Shown here: in pieces, positions 9,025 to 18,632 of the stretch | How positions within the stretch are numbered: position 1 is the stretch's first letter | Layout of the letters: each line of letters begins with the position of its first letter | NCBI GenBank assembly: GCA_934463425.1 | Contig: CAKSJP010000009.1 | Span: 1-64,000 of the forward strand | Origin: an uncultured Ruminococcus sp. | GTDB lineage: Bacteria; Bacillota; Clostridia; Oscillospirales; Ruminococcaceae | Reading direction: 5' to 3' | DNA length: 64,000 nt | Notes under the pieces: model-generated | Database searches by the model: none | Seen by the model: the letters and a program-made list of their open reading frames with translations, nothing else | Told to the model about the DNA's origin: nothing | Translations under genes and position numbers: made by a program

Positions 9025-10020
9025 TCACAGTCCCACTGCCCCATCGATCGCCCGCAGTTCCTCGTCTGTCAGCGGTTTCTGTCCCACGATCTGCAGGGTA
9101 TCTGTGATCTGTTCCGGCCGGGATGCGCCCACCAGTACACTGGTCACTGCCTTTTGCCGCAGGATCCAGCAGAGCGCCATTTGCGCCAGCGTCTGTCCTC
9201 TGCCCTGGGCAATGGCCTGCAGCTGCCGGAGCTGTGCCAGACGCGCTTCTGTCAGCTGCGCTTCGTGCAAAAATCTGCCGTCTGTGCGAACGCGGCTGTC
9301 CTCCGGAATGCCGTGGAGATACCGGTCGGTCAGCATGCCCTGTGCCAGCGGGCTATAGATGATAACACCCTTCTGCCGGTCAGCACTGGCATCCAGAATG
9401 CCGTTTCGCTCGGTCTCCCGGTCGAGGATGGAATACCGGTTCTGATTGATGATATACGGACAGTGCAGCTGCTCCAGGATATCTGCTGCCCGGCGCATGG
9501 TCTCACCGTCATAGTTGGACAGTCCCACATAAAGCGCCTTGCCGCTCTGCACCGCCTGCGCCAGTGCGCCCATGGTCTCTTCCAGCGGTGTCTCCGGGTC
9601 GGGGCGGTGGTGATAGAAGATGTCCACATAGTCTACGCCCAGCCGCTTCAGGCTCTGATCCAGACTCGCCAGCAGATACTTCCGGCTGCCCCAGTTGCCG
9701 TAAGGGCCCTCCCACATATCAAAGCCGGCTTTTGTGCTGATGACCAGCTCGTCCCGGTGGCCGGCAAAGATGGTCTTCAGCAGTCTGCCGAAGTTTCGCT
9801 CTGCTGCGCCGGCAGGGGGCCCGTAGTTGTTCGCCAGATCGAAATGGGTGATGCCGCCGTCAAATGCCGTCTCACAGAGCTGTGCCATGCGTTCTGCGTT
9901 GTTGGTGTCACCAAAATTGTGCCACAGCCCCAGAGACAGCAGCGGCAGCTTCAGACCGCTGTTTCCGCAGCGACGGTATTCCATTTGAGAATACCGGTCT
10001 GCATTAGGAATATATGCCAT
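9025..10020 (-). CDS. Aldo/keto reductase (YghZ/Gpr-like)
   Basis: A 331-aa NADPH-dependent carbonyl reductase of the aldo/keto reductase superfamily, closest in layout to the glyceraldehyde-3-phosphate reductase (AKR14) group. Catalytic residues are visible as Asp and Tyr in THFDLANNYGP, Lys in ISTKAGF and His in IFYHHRPDPETP. The cofactor region is ILRQKAVTSVLVGASRPEQI near the C-terminus. The start at 10020 is chosen because TAGGAGG lies just before it; the longer in-frame reading has no such site. It follows a GT2 glycosyltransferase on the same strand (gap 49 nt). The substrate is not determinable. Confidence 0.9.
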   Translation of the reverse strand: MAYIPNADRYSQMEYRRCGNSGLKLPLLSLGLWHNFGDTNNAERMAQLCETAFDGGITHFDLANNYGPPAGAAERNFGRLLKTIFAGHRDELVISTKAGFDMWEGPYGNWGSRKYLLASLDQSLKRLGVDYVDIFYHHRPDPETPLEETMGALAQAVQSGKALYVGLSNYDGETMRRAADILEQLHCPYIINQNRYSILDRETERNGILDASADRQKGVIIYSPLAQGMLTDRYLHGIPEDSRVRTDGRFLHEAQLTEARLAQLRQLQAIAQGRGQTLAQMALCWILRQKAVTSVLVGASRPEQITDTLQIVGQKPLTDEELRAIDGAVGL

Positions 10021-10069
10021 AACAAAACCTCCTAACAGAATCTCCGGAATATATTCTCCGGGGATTTCT

Positions 10070-11179
10070 CTACTTTTGCACCTCGTCCTGATCTTCATCA
10101 GAGAGGTATGTTTCAACAATAAACTTCGGACGCGCCTTGGTCTCCAGATAGACCTTTCCGATATACTGCCCGATCACACCAATGGCAAGCAGCTGCAGGC
10201 CGCCGATGGCCCAGATGGATACGATCAGCGAGGTCCAGCCCGTGGTGGTCGCACCCATCCAGTGCCGCACAACGGAATAGATCAGCATGATGATGCTCAC
10301 CAGAAAGATCAGCATCCCCAGCCGGGTGATCAGGGCAATGGGCTTTGTGGAGAGCGAGGTGATGCCCTCCCAGGCAAAGGACAGCATCTTTTTCAGCGGA
10401 TACTTGGAGGTTCCGGCGAAGCGCTCCTTTCGGGCATAGTACACCTTGTCGCTCTGATAGCCGATCATGGGGACAACGCCCCGGAGGAACATGTTGACCT
10501 CTTTAAAAGATTCCAGTCCGTCCAGTGCGCGGCGGCTCATGAGGCGATAGTCGGCATGGTTGAATACCACATCAGCGCCCATCAGCTTCATGACCTTATA
10601 AAATCCCTCCGCGGTAAATTTCTTGAAAGCCGTATCGGTTTTCCGGGCATTCCGCACACCGTAGACCACATCATTTCCGGCATAGTACTTATCCACCATC
10701 TCATCAATGGCATCAATATCATCCTGCAGGTCTGCATCCAGAGAGATCGCCATGTCGCAGTGTTCCTTTACGGTCATCAATCCGGCAAGCAGGGCGTTCT
10801 GGTGTCCCCGATTGCGGGAAAGGCAAATGCCCTGATAAATAGGATCTGCCGCATGCAGCGACCGGATGATCTCCCAGGTGCGGTCTTTTGAACCATCATT
10901 GACAAAGACGATCCGGCTCTTCTCCGAGATCTTCCCTGCCGCCGTCAGCGCATGCAGCTTTTCCCGCAGCTGCTTTGATGTCTCCGGCAGAACCTCTTCT
11001 TCATTGTAACACGGAATGACCAAATATAAGATGTCCGTTTTTGCTTCCTCCCTGCCGCTGCGCTTGTTCCAGACCCGGGACAGGCGCTTTGCTTTTTCAT
11101 TGGTGTAGGGCAATACCGCACAAAGAGCGTCTGGCGACTTTGCACGCCATCTGCTTGCAAATTTACCGTCATATTTCAC
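10070..11179 (-). CDS. GT2 (polyprenyl-phosphate sugar transferase-like) with uncertain start
   Basis: A family 2 glycosyltransferase of the GtrB/DPM1 type that moves a sugar from a nucleotide sugar to polyprenyl phosphate at the membrane. The core begins at ILYLVIPCYNEEE, with FVNDGSKDRTW, the DADLQDD metal motif and two C-terminal membrane helices (about residues 285-350 of the 369-aa frame). The N-terminus is odd. The first ~24 residues come from repeat A2, the only early in-frame starts are a GTG inside the repeat (11179) and a TTG at 11023, and an ATG with good context at 11100 is out of frame. The insertion has probably altered the start. Confidence 0.8.
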   Translation of the reverse strand: MKYDGKFASRWRAKSPDALCAVLPYTNEKAKRLSRVWNKRSGREEAKTDILYLVIPCYNEEEVLPETSKQLREKLHALTAAGKISEKSRIVFVNDGSKDRTWEIIRSLHAADPIYQGICLSRNRGHQNALLAGLMTVKEHCDMAISLDADLQDDIDAIDEMVDKYYAGNDVVYGVRNARKTDTAFKKFTAEGFYKVMKLMGADVVFNHADYRLMSRRALDGLESFKEVNMFLRGVVPMIGYQSDKVYYARKERFAGTSKYPLKKMLSFAWEGITSLSTKPIALITRLGMLIFLVSIIMLIYSVVRHWMGATTTGWTSLIVSIWAIGGLQLLAIGVIGQYIGKVYLETKARPKFIVETYLSDEDQDEVQK

Positions 11180-11280
11180 AAAAATGCTCGTGAATACATC
11201 AAGTATTCACTCCGCTTTTTGTTTCATCTGACGAAAAATTTGACGACGCATCTGTCGCACAATCTTTGTGCGGTATTGCC
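11109..11280. repeat. Repeat A2: full 172-bp copy of family A
   Basis: Terminal inverted repeats GGCAATACCGCACAAAG...CTTTGTGCGGTATTGCC enclose internal hairpins GTGAATAC/GTATTCAC and GGCG/CGCC. It matches 22084-22255 in inverse orientation across its whole length. GTA flanks both ends. It lies between the GT2 promoter and the GT2 gene. Confidence 0.9.
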
Positions 11281-11288
11281 GTAGAACA

Positions 11289-11317
11289 ATTGTAGCATAT
11301 TTCCTGCAAATTGTCAA
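11289..11317 (-). promoter_or_regulatory. Promoter of the GT2-AKR operon
   Basis: On the minus strand TTGACA (11312-11317), 17-bp spacer, TACAAT (11289-11294) with extended TGC. The predicted start of transcription falls at the edge of repeat A2, so A2 becomes the leader RNA. Confidence 0.75.
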
Positions 11318-11336
11318 CGCCGCAAAAGACCGCACA

Positions 11337-11375
11337 AACAAAAAAAACACACCAGGCAGCTTTTGCCCGGTGTGC
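11337..11375 (-). terminator. Terminator after the amidase
   Basis: On the minus strand CACACCGGGC...GCCTGGTGTG is followed by eight T. Confidence 0.75.
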
Positions 11376-11389
11376 AGTGTTTTATTGGG

Positions 11390-12967
11390 TTATAACAGTC
11401 CGAAATATGCCGCGATCACCTGTGCTTCGGCATCTGCCATTCGCTGCAGGTTTGCTTCGCTGAGCAGCCAGTTGGTGGCGCGCAGGTTGGTGTGATAGCT
11501 GTGCTCCAGCAGGATCGCCGGTGTTCCCACCTTGGTTGCGCCGCGCAGAACGCCGTAATAGTCTCCGTGGTCGCCCTGACGCTTCCAGATTGTTCCGCCC
11601 TGTGCAGTTTTCATCACCTGGTGCACCACATCTGCCAGCTGCTGTCCCAACAGATCCATCGTGCCGGTCACAGTACAGCATGCCAGCGGCGCATCCACAG
11701 AGGCATTGTTGCAGGCGTTGCTGTGCAGACTGAGGAAGAGATCACAGCCGGCAGATACCTTGCCCCGTGCTTCCAGTCCCATGTCTCCTGCCTGCGCCGG
11801 GCGTGTGGTAATGACTTCCATCCCCCGTGCCTCCAGCGCGGATTTCAGCTTCAGATGCAGCTTCCAGCTCATGTCGGATTCGTAATATGTTCCGTTCACC
11901 GGACTGCGGTTATACTTGCCGTAGTGGCCGGCATCCAGACAGATCCTGATCTTTTTCAGCGTGCCGTCTGCATTGAACTGATAGCTTTTTCCATCGATGG
12001 TCACCTTTCCGGTAACCATTGCGCCGTCACTGCCGAAATAATACTTCTGGCTGCCGATGGTCTGCCAGCCGGTCTGCATGGTGCCGTCTGCGCCGAAATA
12101 CAGCTTCTTGCCGCCGGCGGTCTGAAATCCCGTCAGCATCGAGCCGTCCGAAGCGAAGCAGTACTGTCTGCCGTCCACTGTCTGCAGGCCGGTCTGCATC
12201 ACGCCGCTGCTGTCAAAATAATACTGCTTGCCGTCGATCTCCTGAAGGCCGGTCTGCATCTGGTATGCTTCATCAAAATAATACCGGCTGCCGTCGCCCT
12301 GCACCCATCCGGAGACCGGGCTGCCGTCTGCATCATAATAGGTCACCGTAGCATCCGAAAATGTGCATAAGCCCACCTGCTGAATGCCGGTTTCTCCGTC
12401 GGTCAGATAGCGCATGCCGTCCACCGTAAATTCTCCGGAGACCTTTTCGCCGGATTCGTCTGCATAATAGCGGTGTCCGCCATAGCTGATCCAGCCGCTG
12501 ACCGGCTTTCCGGTTTCGGGATCATAGTACCGCCGCACGCCGTCTACTGTGCGCCAGCCGGTCTTTTGCGCCCCGGCATAGTCGAACAGATAGGTCTCGC
12601 CGTCGATCTGCTGTGCACCGACTGCCGCCGCATAAGTAGCGCTGTCATAATAGTGCCATACATCGTCGATTTTCTGCCAGCCTGTCAGCTGTGTGCCGCT
12701 GGAATCAAACAGGTACAAAACACCGTCTACTGCCGCAGCCTGTACAGCAAAAGAGCCGTCGCTGTACTGATATTTCCGCGCGCCGTCTGTAACGATCCAG
12801 TTTCCGCTTTCCTGCGCCGCAGAAAGCTCCGGTGCGGTCGTCGCCGTCGCAACTGCCGGTACAGCCGGTGCTGCATCCGCCGCAGAAGCCGTCATACCGC
12901 CGAACAGCAGCATTCCGCCTGCTGCCGCACCCAGAGTCAGCAGAGAAAGCCATTTGGGATAGTGCAT
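11390..12967 (-). CDS. Secreted N-acetylmuramoyl-L-alanine amidase with cell-wall-binding repeats
   Basis: A 525-aa exported peptidoglycan hydrolase that cuts the bond between muramic acid and the stem peptide. It has a signal peptide (cleavage near ASA-A, about residue 29), then about 300 residues of roughly 20-aa aromatic repeats of the CW_binding_1 type (units such as GWQTIGSQKYYFGSDGAM), then a C-terminal Amidase_3 domain. Zinc ligands and the catalytic Glu are visible as DAGHYG, YYESDM, SLHSNA and LLEHSYHTN. The repeats should tether it to the wall or to choline-like decorations. It has its own promoter and terminator. Confidence 0.92.
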   Translation of the reverse strand: MHYPKWLSLLTLGAAAGGMLLFGGMTASAADAAPAVPAVATATTAPELSAAQESGNWIVTDGARKYQYSDGSFAVQAAAVDGVLYLFDSSGTQLTGWQKIDDVWHYYDSATYAAAVGAQQIDGETYLFDYAGAQKTGWRTVDGVRRYYDPETGKPVSGWISYGGHRYYADESGEKVSGEFTVDGMRYLTDGETGIQQVGLCTFSDATVTYYDADGSPVSGWVQGDGSRYYFDEAYQMQTGLQEIDGKQYYFDSSGVMQTGLQTVDGRQYCFASDGSMLTGFQTAGGKKLYFGADGTMQTGWQTIGSQKYYFGSDGAMVTGKVTIDGKSYQFNADGTLKKIRICLDAGHYGKYNRSPVNGTYYESDMSWKLHLKLKSALEARGMEVITTRPAQAGDMGLEARGKVSAGCDLFLSLHSNACNNASVDAPLACCTVTGTMDLLGQQLADVVHQVMKTAQGGTIWKRQGDHGDYYGVLRGATKVGTPAILLEHSYHTNLRATNWLLSEANLQRMADAEAQVIAAYFGLL

Positions 12968-13084
12968 ACTTCAACCTCGTTTCTCAAATTTGCCGGAACA
13001 GAGGGCTTTTTCATCCGATGCACAAGCATAGATCGTGCCGTCAAAGCCTTCGCTCCGTTTTCACGTTTCCAATACATCCTTTAC

Positions 13085-13113
13085 ATTATACATGATTTCA
13101 GCATATTTGTCAA
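13085..13113 (-). promoter_or_regulatory. Promoter of the amidase gene
   Basis: On the minus strand TTGACA (13108-13113), 17-bp spacer, TATAAT (13085-13090). The leader is about 110 nt. Confidence 0.75.
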
Positions 13114-13224
13114 GGTTTTTCTTGTGATTTTGCCAAAAAGATTTCTACCGTGGTCATGCTTTTTGGCTTTTCCGCATATAGATGATTGAAACCAATCCAA
13201 AAACCATCAGAAAGAAGGCGTCAT

Positions 13225-15843
13225 ATGAACGGTCTGACAACCAAAGCAGCGCGGGAACGTCTGAAGCAGGACGGAGAAAATGAACTGGCAGCCGCAGCAA
13301 AGCTCCATCCCCTGCGGATGTTTCTGGGGCAGTTTCGGGATGTGATGGTGCTGATCCTGCTGGCCGCCACAGGAGTCTCTGCATTTCTCGGCGAGATCAC
13401 CGATGCAGTCACCATCATTCTCATTGTCCTGCTCAATGCCATTCTGGGCTTTTTGCAGGAGTACCGCACAGAACAGACACTGGAATCCCTGCGCAGTCTC
13501 ACCGCACCCACAGCCACCGTCTGCCGCGACGGAAAGTGGCAGACGCTTCCGGCACGGGAGCTGGTCTGCGGCGACTGCGTCCGGCTGGAAGCCGGTGACA
13601 ATGTGCCGGCAGACGCAGCCCTGCTCCAGGCGGCAGGACTGGAGGTCAACGAGTCCATTCTCACCGGAGAATCCGAGGCGGTCTCCAAGCAGGCAGGCGA
13701 TCCGGCAGAGAGCCGCAACGATCTCCACAAGCGGAATGTGGTCTATGCCGGGACTGCTGTGCTCCGGGGCAGCGCCGAAGCCAGAGTCATTGCCACCGGC
13801 ACACGCACCCAGATGGGACAGATCTCCGCCATGCTCCAGGAGGTCAAGCAGGATATGACACCGCTGCAAAAGCGCCTTGCCGGACTGGGAAAGGTGGTGG
13901 CGCTGCTCTGTCTGGGCGTATGCGGCGCGGTCTTTCTGGCAGGCGTGCTCCGGGGCGAACCGGTCTTTGATATGCTCATGACCGGCATCACCATCGCCAT
14001 CGCTGCCATCCCGGAGGGGCTTCCGGCAACGGTCACCATTGCGCTGGCACTGGCGGTAAACCGCATGATGAAGCGCAACGCTCTGGTGAACCGGCTGCAC
14101 AGCGTAGAAACGCTGGGGTGCGCCAGTGTCATCTGCTCTGACAAGACGGGAACCATCACTGAAAACCGCATGACGGTCACCGCCATCCATGCCGGCGGCG
14201 AAGCCTTTTCCGTCACCGGCACAGGGCTGCAGAAATCCGGTGCGATCCAGCAGGACGGCAGAAACGTCAATCCCCTGTCAAAGCCGGCGCTCCGGGAGCT
14301 GCTCATCTGCGGCGCACTTTGCAGCACTGCCGAGATACACAGCCCCCAGGAGAAGCCCCAGCGCGACCGCAGCAGCCGGGTAGAAAAGGGCGTATGGTCT
14401 GCCACAGGCGATCCCACAGAGACAGCGCTTCTCATTGCAGCAGAAAAGGGCGGCATCTCCCGGAAGGCACTGCTCCGCGCACACCCGGTGCAGCACATAG
14501 AGCCATTCGACAGCGAAACGCGGCAGATGGCGGTCACCGTCACAGACGGCGCAGGTGTCTGTACCTATCGCAAGGGCGCAGCGGATGTGATCCTGCCCCT
14601 GTGCGGCTTTGTTCTGGAAAACGGAAAAACCATACCGCTCACCGAAACCGCCAGAGCCGCCGTCCGCCGCACCGTCGCAGAGCTTTCCGATCAGGCGCTC
14701 CGGGTGCTGGCGTTTGCCAGACAGGAAGGCAGCGCCTGCATCTTTCTGGGGCTTGCCGGCATGCTGGATCCGCCCAGAGAATCCGCCCGGACTGCCATCC
14801 GCACCTGTGCCAGAGCCAATATCCGCACCGTCATGATTACCGGAGACCACAAAAACACTGCCGCCGCCATCGCCAAGCAAGCCGGACTGCTCCGGGGCAA
14901 AAAGGCAATGACCGGCGACGAGCTGGATGCGCTCAGCGATGCCCAGCTGGATGCCTGTCTGGATCAGTACACGGTCTTTGCACGGGTGAACCCGGCGCAC
15001 AAGCTGCGGCTGGTACGGGCGTATCGGCGGCGGGGCGAGATCGTCGCCATGACGGGAGACGGCGTCAACGATGCGCCTGCCATCAAAGAAGCAGATGTGG
15101 GCGTCGCCATGGGACAGAGCGGCACCGATGTGGCACGGCAGGCAGCAGACGTGGTGCTCACCGACGACAACCTGGCGACACTGGTGGATGCCGTGGAACA
15201 GGGGCGCTGCGTCTATGCCAACATCCGAAAGTTTGTGCGCTATCTGCTGTCCTGCAACATCGGCGAGGTGCTGACCATGTTCCTGGGCATTCTGATGGGC
15301 ATGCCGGTGGTGCTGCTGCCGACACAACTGCTTCTGGTGAATCTGGTGACAGACGGCCTCCCTGCCATTGCGCTGGGCTTAGAGCCGCCTGAGCCGGAAG
15401 CCATGCAGAAGCCGCCCCGAAAGCCGGACGAAAGCTTTTTCTCCGGCGGTCTCATGGGACGGATCTTCTTCCGCGGCATCCTCATCGGCATCTGCACTCT
15501 GGGGGCATTCTCGGCGGTGCTCCGGATCGGCGGCACACTGGAGGCTGCCCGGACTGCGGCGCTCTGCACCCTGATCCTGTCCCAGCTGGTGCACGTCTTT
15601 GAATGCAAATCCGAACAGCGCACCCTGTTCTCCATGCCCTATGGAAACAATCTCTGGCTGGTGGGGGCGGTCCTGGTATCTCTGGCGGTGCTTGCGGCAG
15701 CTGTGGCTGTCCCCATGCTCCGGGTGATCTTTTCCACCGTCCTGCTCTCCCGGCAGGAATGGTACATCGCCCTGGGATTCTCTCTGGCTGTGCCCCTGTG
15801 CAGCTCTGTCAGCGGACTGTTCCGGCGGAAAAAACGGGACTGA
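13225..15843 (+). CDS. Calcium-type P-ATPase (cation-transporting)
   Basis: A 872-aa P2-type ATPase that pumps Ca2+ or a related cation out of the cytoplasm. Diagnostic parts are the N-terminal cation ATPase domain, LTGES near residue 147, PEGLP in helix 4, phosphorylation motif CSDKTGT (Asp306), GDGVNDAPAI near 611, and the C-terminal helices with TQLLLVNLVTDGLPAIALG. PEGLP and NLVTDG carry transport-site residues typical of SERCA/PMCA-like pumps. The start at 13225 follows AGAAAGAAGG; the longer frame start at 13186 lacks a ribosome site. The gene is monocistronic and ends at a bidirectional terminator. Confidence 0.92.
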   Translation: MNGLTTKAARERLKQDGENELAAAAKLHPLRMFLGQFRDVMVLILLAATGVSAFLGEITDAVTIILIVLLNAILGFLQEYRTEQTLESLRSLTAPTATVCRDGKWQTLPARELVCGDCVRLEAGDNVPADAALLQAAGLEVNESILTGESEAVSKQAGDPAESRNDLHKRNVVYAGTAVLRGSAEARVIATGTRTQMGQISAMLQEVKQDMTPLQKRLAGLGKVVALLCLGVCGAVFLAGVLRGEPVFDMLMTGITIAIAAIPEGLPATVTIALALAVNRMMKRNALVNRLHSVETLGCASVICSDKTGTITENRMTVTAIHAGGEAFSVTGTGLQKSGAIQQDGRNVNPLSKPALRELLICGALCSTAEIHSPQEKPQRDRSSRVEKGVWSATGDPTETALLIAAEKGGISRKALLRAHPVQHIEPFDSETRQMAVTVTDGAGVCTYRKGAADVILPLCGFVLENGKTIPLTETARAAVRRTVAELSDQALRVLAFARQEGSACIFLGLAGMLDPPRESARTAIRTCARANIRTVMITGDHKNTAAAIAKQAGLLRGKKAMTGDELDALSDAQLDACLDQYTVFARVNPAHKLRLVRAYRRRGEIVAMTGDGVNDAPAIKEADVGVAMGQSGTDVARQAADVVLTDDNLATLVDAVEQGRCVYANIRKFVRYLLSCNIGEVLTMFLGILMGMPVVLLPTQLLLVNLVTDGLPAIALGLEPPEPEAMQKPPRKPDESFFSGGLMGRIFFRGILIGICTLGAFSAVLRIGGTLEAARTAALCTLILSQLVHVFECKSEQRTLFSMPYGNNLWLVGAVLVSLAVLAAAVAVPMLRVIFSTVLLSRQEWYIALGFSLAVPLCSSVSGLFRRKKRD

Positions 15844-15856
15844 CGATTGCCATACA

Positions 15857-15899
15857 AAAAAACGGCGTATCCGAAATTGTACTCGGATACGCCGTTTTA
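15857..15899. terminator. Bidirectional terminator between the P-ATPase and YhgE genes
   Basis: AAAACGGCGTATCCGA / TCGGATACGCCGTTTT is a near-perfect 16-bp stem with an 8-nt loop, serving two convergent genes. Confidence 0.9.
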
Positions 15900-15941
15900 T
15901 ATAATGGGAAAATTCAAAATGTCATTTATTCAGTGTTTCCT

Positions 15942-18632
15942 TTATGCCTGAACCGGAGTGCCGGAAACAGCCTTGTCAGAAACGCTTGCTTCTGCCTCCT
16001 GTTCCTTTCTTGCACGAGCACGGAAGCCCGCCAGCAGCAGTCCTGCAAATACCACAGCGATCACTGCCAGTACCACACAGTCGGTGGTGATGTCCAGACC
16101 GGATGCAATACCGCTGCGGAAGCCGTGAACGGTATAGGTGAACGGCATGAACGGGTTCAGTACCTGATAGAACTTATCGGACAGCTCCAGCGGATAGGTG
16201 CCGGCACAGCCGCTGAGCTGCAGCACCATGAATACCAGCAGGAGAAAGTCGCCGATAATGTCCAGGAAGAAGTTGACGCAGTATTCCAGTGTCAGGAATG
16301 CAACGGATGCCAGGCAGGCAATGATCAGTGTCTTGCCCATATATTCCGGCTGGAAGCCGTTGATCCAGGACAGGCACAGGATCATGAGCACTGCCTGCAG
16401 CAGACCCATTGCCCAGAGCTTTGCCAGTGTGATGAGCCATGCCTTTCCTGCCTTGCGGTTACCGATCTTCTGATGATACGGCGACAGCATAACGCAGAAC
16501 GCCAGACCGGATACCCACAGGCCAACGGACATCATATACGCTGCCATCGCGTTGCCGTTGGTGGGAACGGCAGTCTCATAGGTCTCATTGGTCATCACCG
16601 GAGCGGAGAACATGTCATAGGTCTTGTCGGTGGTGTCGATGCTGTTGACTTCGTCCGCACCGTCTGCCAGAGAGGTCTGGAGCGTTACTGCGCCGTTGGA
16701 CAGCTGTACCAGACCGTCGCCCAGTGTCACAGAACCGTCCGCCAGCTGTGCTGCGCCGTCCTGGATCTGTCCTGCGCCGTCGGTGAGCTGTGCTGCGCCG
16801 TCATTCAGCGCCGCATTGTTTTCCACAAGCTGTGCCGTGCCGTCAGACAGCTGCGCTGCACCGCTTTGCAGCTGTGAAACCGCATTGGTCAGTGTGGGAA
16901 CGCTGTCTGCCAGTGTCTTTGCGCCGCTGTTCAGGGACGATGCGCCGCCTACCAGAGCGCCTGTGTTGGAGTCCAGTGTCTGGAGTCCGTCGGTCAGACT
17001 GGACACACCGCCGGTATACTTGGATACACCGTATTCCAGTGTGCTGCTGCCGTCTGCCAGCTGTCCCAGACCGGCTTCCAATGTCTGAGAGCCGGGGATC
17101 AGCTGTGCATCCACTGCGGACTGCACCGACTGCAAGCCGCCGGACAAGGCGGAGATCGCCTGCTGTGCACCCGGAAGCGCCTGATCTGCCCCGGAAGCCA
17201 GTGTGCTGACGCTGGTCTTGAGCTGTTCCATTGCACCTGCAGAGCTGCTGAGATCCATGCCCTGGAGCGCAGATGACAAGCCGGTCACCTGATCGCCGAT
17301 GGCAGAGATATCCGATGCCAGAGAGGTCATGGGGGCAGAGAAGCAAGCCAGAAGCTCCTGCTGAGAAGCAGCGTCCAGGGACTGGAACACCTCTGTCTGT
17401 GTCATCGCCGTCAATGCCGACTGCAGACTCTGCAGCTGTGCGCCGGCATCCTTGGCACTGGTGCCCATCGCCGTCAGGCTGTCTGTCAGCGTCTGTGACA
17501 GCGCACTGGTATCCGGCAGAGAGGTGTTCTGCAGCGTGGTGTTCAGGGTGTCAATCCCCTGCTGCAGCTGTGTCAGACCGCTGCTCAGCTGTTCCATCTG
17601 CTGCATATTCTCTGCAGAGAGGCTGCTGCCCAGGCTGTCCGACAAGGTTTGCAGCCCTGCGGTCATCTGTGCGCTGCCCTGCTGGAGCTGTGCCGCGCCG
17701 CTGGTCAGTGTGGCTGCGCCGTCTGCCAGCTGGCTGCTGCTGCCGTTCAGGGTCTGTGCGCCGCTGAATGCCGCAGCAACGCCGTCAGTATAGCTGCTGA
17801 CACCGCTGGAAAGCGTGCCGGAGCCGTCGGACAATGCCGCTGCGCCGTCTGCCAGTGTGCCTGCGCCGCCTGCCAGCTGATCCATGCCGTCAGACAGGGT
17901 CTGCGCACCGCTGTTTACGGTCGCCACACCATCGGTATAGGTTTTCAGACCGCTTTCCAGTGTCTTTGCACCGTCTACAAATGTGAGGGTGCTCTCGGAC
18001 AAAACCTTTAGGTTATCCGTGATCTTGGTGTTGCCGTCCTTCAGGTCAGACACGCCGTCTTTGATCTGCAGCGCACCGTCTGCGGCATCGTTCATGCCGT
18101 CGCCCACAGTGCCCAGCTGGTCGAAGATCGTCTGGGTGTACTCCCTGGTCACGCTCTCTGAGACCTCTTTCTGGATCTTTGCCAGGGCGGTCTCGCTCAT
18201 CTTGCTGGCGATGTAGTTCGTGCCGGGATTGGTGGTGTACTGAAGCTCCATCTTCTTCGGCGCATCGTCCATCAGCGTGGAGGCATTCTCAGAAAAATTC
18301 GACGGAATGGTGATGACCATATAATATGTGCCGTCCGCAATGCCCTTTTCCGCCTTGTCTGCGGTGACAAAGTGGAAATCCAGCTGATCGTTCTCCTGCA
18401 GCCGTTCCACCAGCTCGTCGCCGACTGCCAGCTCCTTGCCCTCATAGTCTACCGATTTGTCATTGTTGACCACTGCCACCGGCAGCTGATCCACATTTCC
18501 GTAGGGATCCCACATAGAGCCCAGGAACAGGGTGGTGTAGATGGTGGGGATCAGAACGATCGCCGCCATAGCGATACCATTAAAATGCCGCCAGAAGAAA
18601 TTCTGCTTCTTTCCGGAACCGCTCGATTGCAT
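15942..18632 (-). CDS. YhgE/Pip family membrane protein
   Basis: An 896-aa protein of the YhgE/Pip family (Pip is a phage receptor in Lactococcus; others are linked to ABC-2-like export and type VII secretion). One N-terminal helix (about 18-40) is followed by a long extracytoplasmic region with many repeats of the type LxDGAxxLxxGxxxL (roughly residues 200-660) that should form extended coiled coil, then about five C-terminal membrane helices. A divergent TetR gene 343 bp away is the likely regulator, an arrangement common in Firmicutes. The transported substrate, if any, is unknown. Confidence 0.88.
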   Translation of the reverse strand: MQSSGSGKKQNFFWRHFNGIAMAAIVLIPTIYTTLFLGSMWDPYGNVDQLPVAVVNNDKSVDYEGKELAVGDELVERLQENDQLDFHFVTADKAEKGIADGTYYMVITIPSNFSENASTLMDDAPKKMELQYTTNPGTNYIASKMSETALAKIQKEVSESVTREYTQTIFDQLGTVGDGMNDAADGALQIKDGVSDLKDGNTKITDNLKVLSESTLTFVDGAKTLESGLKTYTDGVATVNSGAQTLSDGMDQLAGGAGTLADGAAALSDGSGTLSSGVSSYTDGVAAAFSGAQTLNGSSSQLADGAATLTSGAAQLQQGSAQMTAGLQTLSDSLGSSLSAENMQQMEQLSSGLTQLQQGIDTLNTTLQNTSLPDTSALSQTLTDSLTAMGTSAKDAGAQLQSLQSALTAMTQTEVFQSLDAASQQELLACFSAPMTSLASDISAIGDQVTGLSSALQGMDLSSSAGAMEQLKTSVSTLASGADQALPGAQQAISALSGGLQSVQSAVDAQLIPGSQTLEAGLGQLADGSSTLEYGVSKYTGGVSSLTDGLQTLDSNTGALVGGASSLNSGAKTLADSVPTLTNAVSQLQSGAAQLSDGTAQLVENNAALNDGAAQLTDGAGQIQDGAAQLADGSVTLGDGLVQLSNGAVTLQTSLADGADEVNSIDTTDKTYDMFSAPVMTNETYETAVPTNGNAMAAYMMSVGLWVSGLAFCVMLSPYHQKIGNRKAGKAWLITLAKLWAMGLLQAVLMILCLSWINGFQPEYMGKTLIIACLASVAFLTLEYCVNFFLDIIGDFLLLVFMVLQLSGCAGTYPLELSDKFYQVLNPFMPFTYTVHGFRSGIASGLDITTDCVVLAVIAVVFAGLLLAGFRARARKEQEAEASVSDKAVSGTPVQA

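Noticed and set aside
15603..16877. Long rightward frame overlapping the P-ATPase end and yhgE
   Set aside because: It crosses a strong bidirectional terminator and reads yhgE backward; shadow of real genes.
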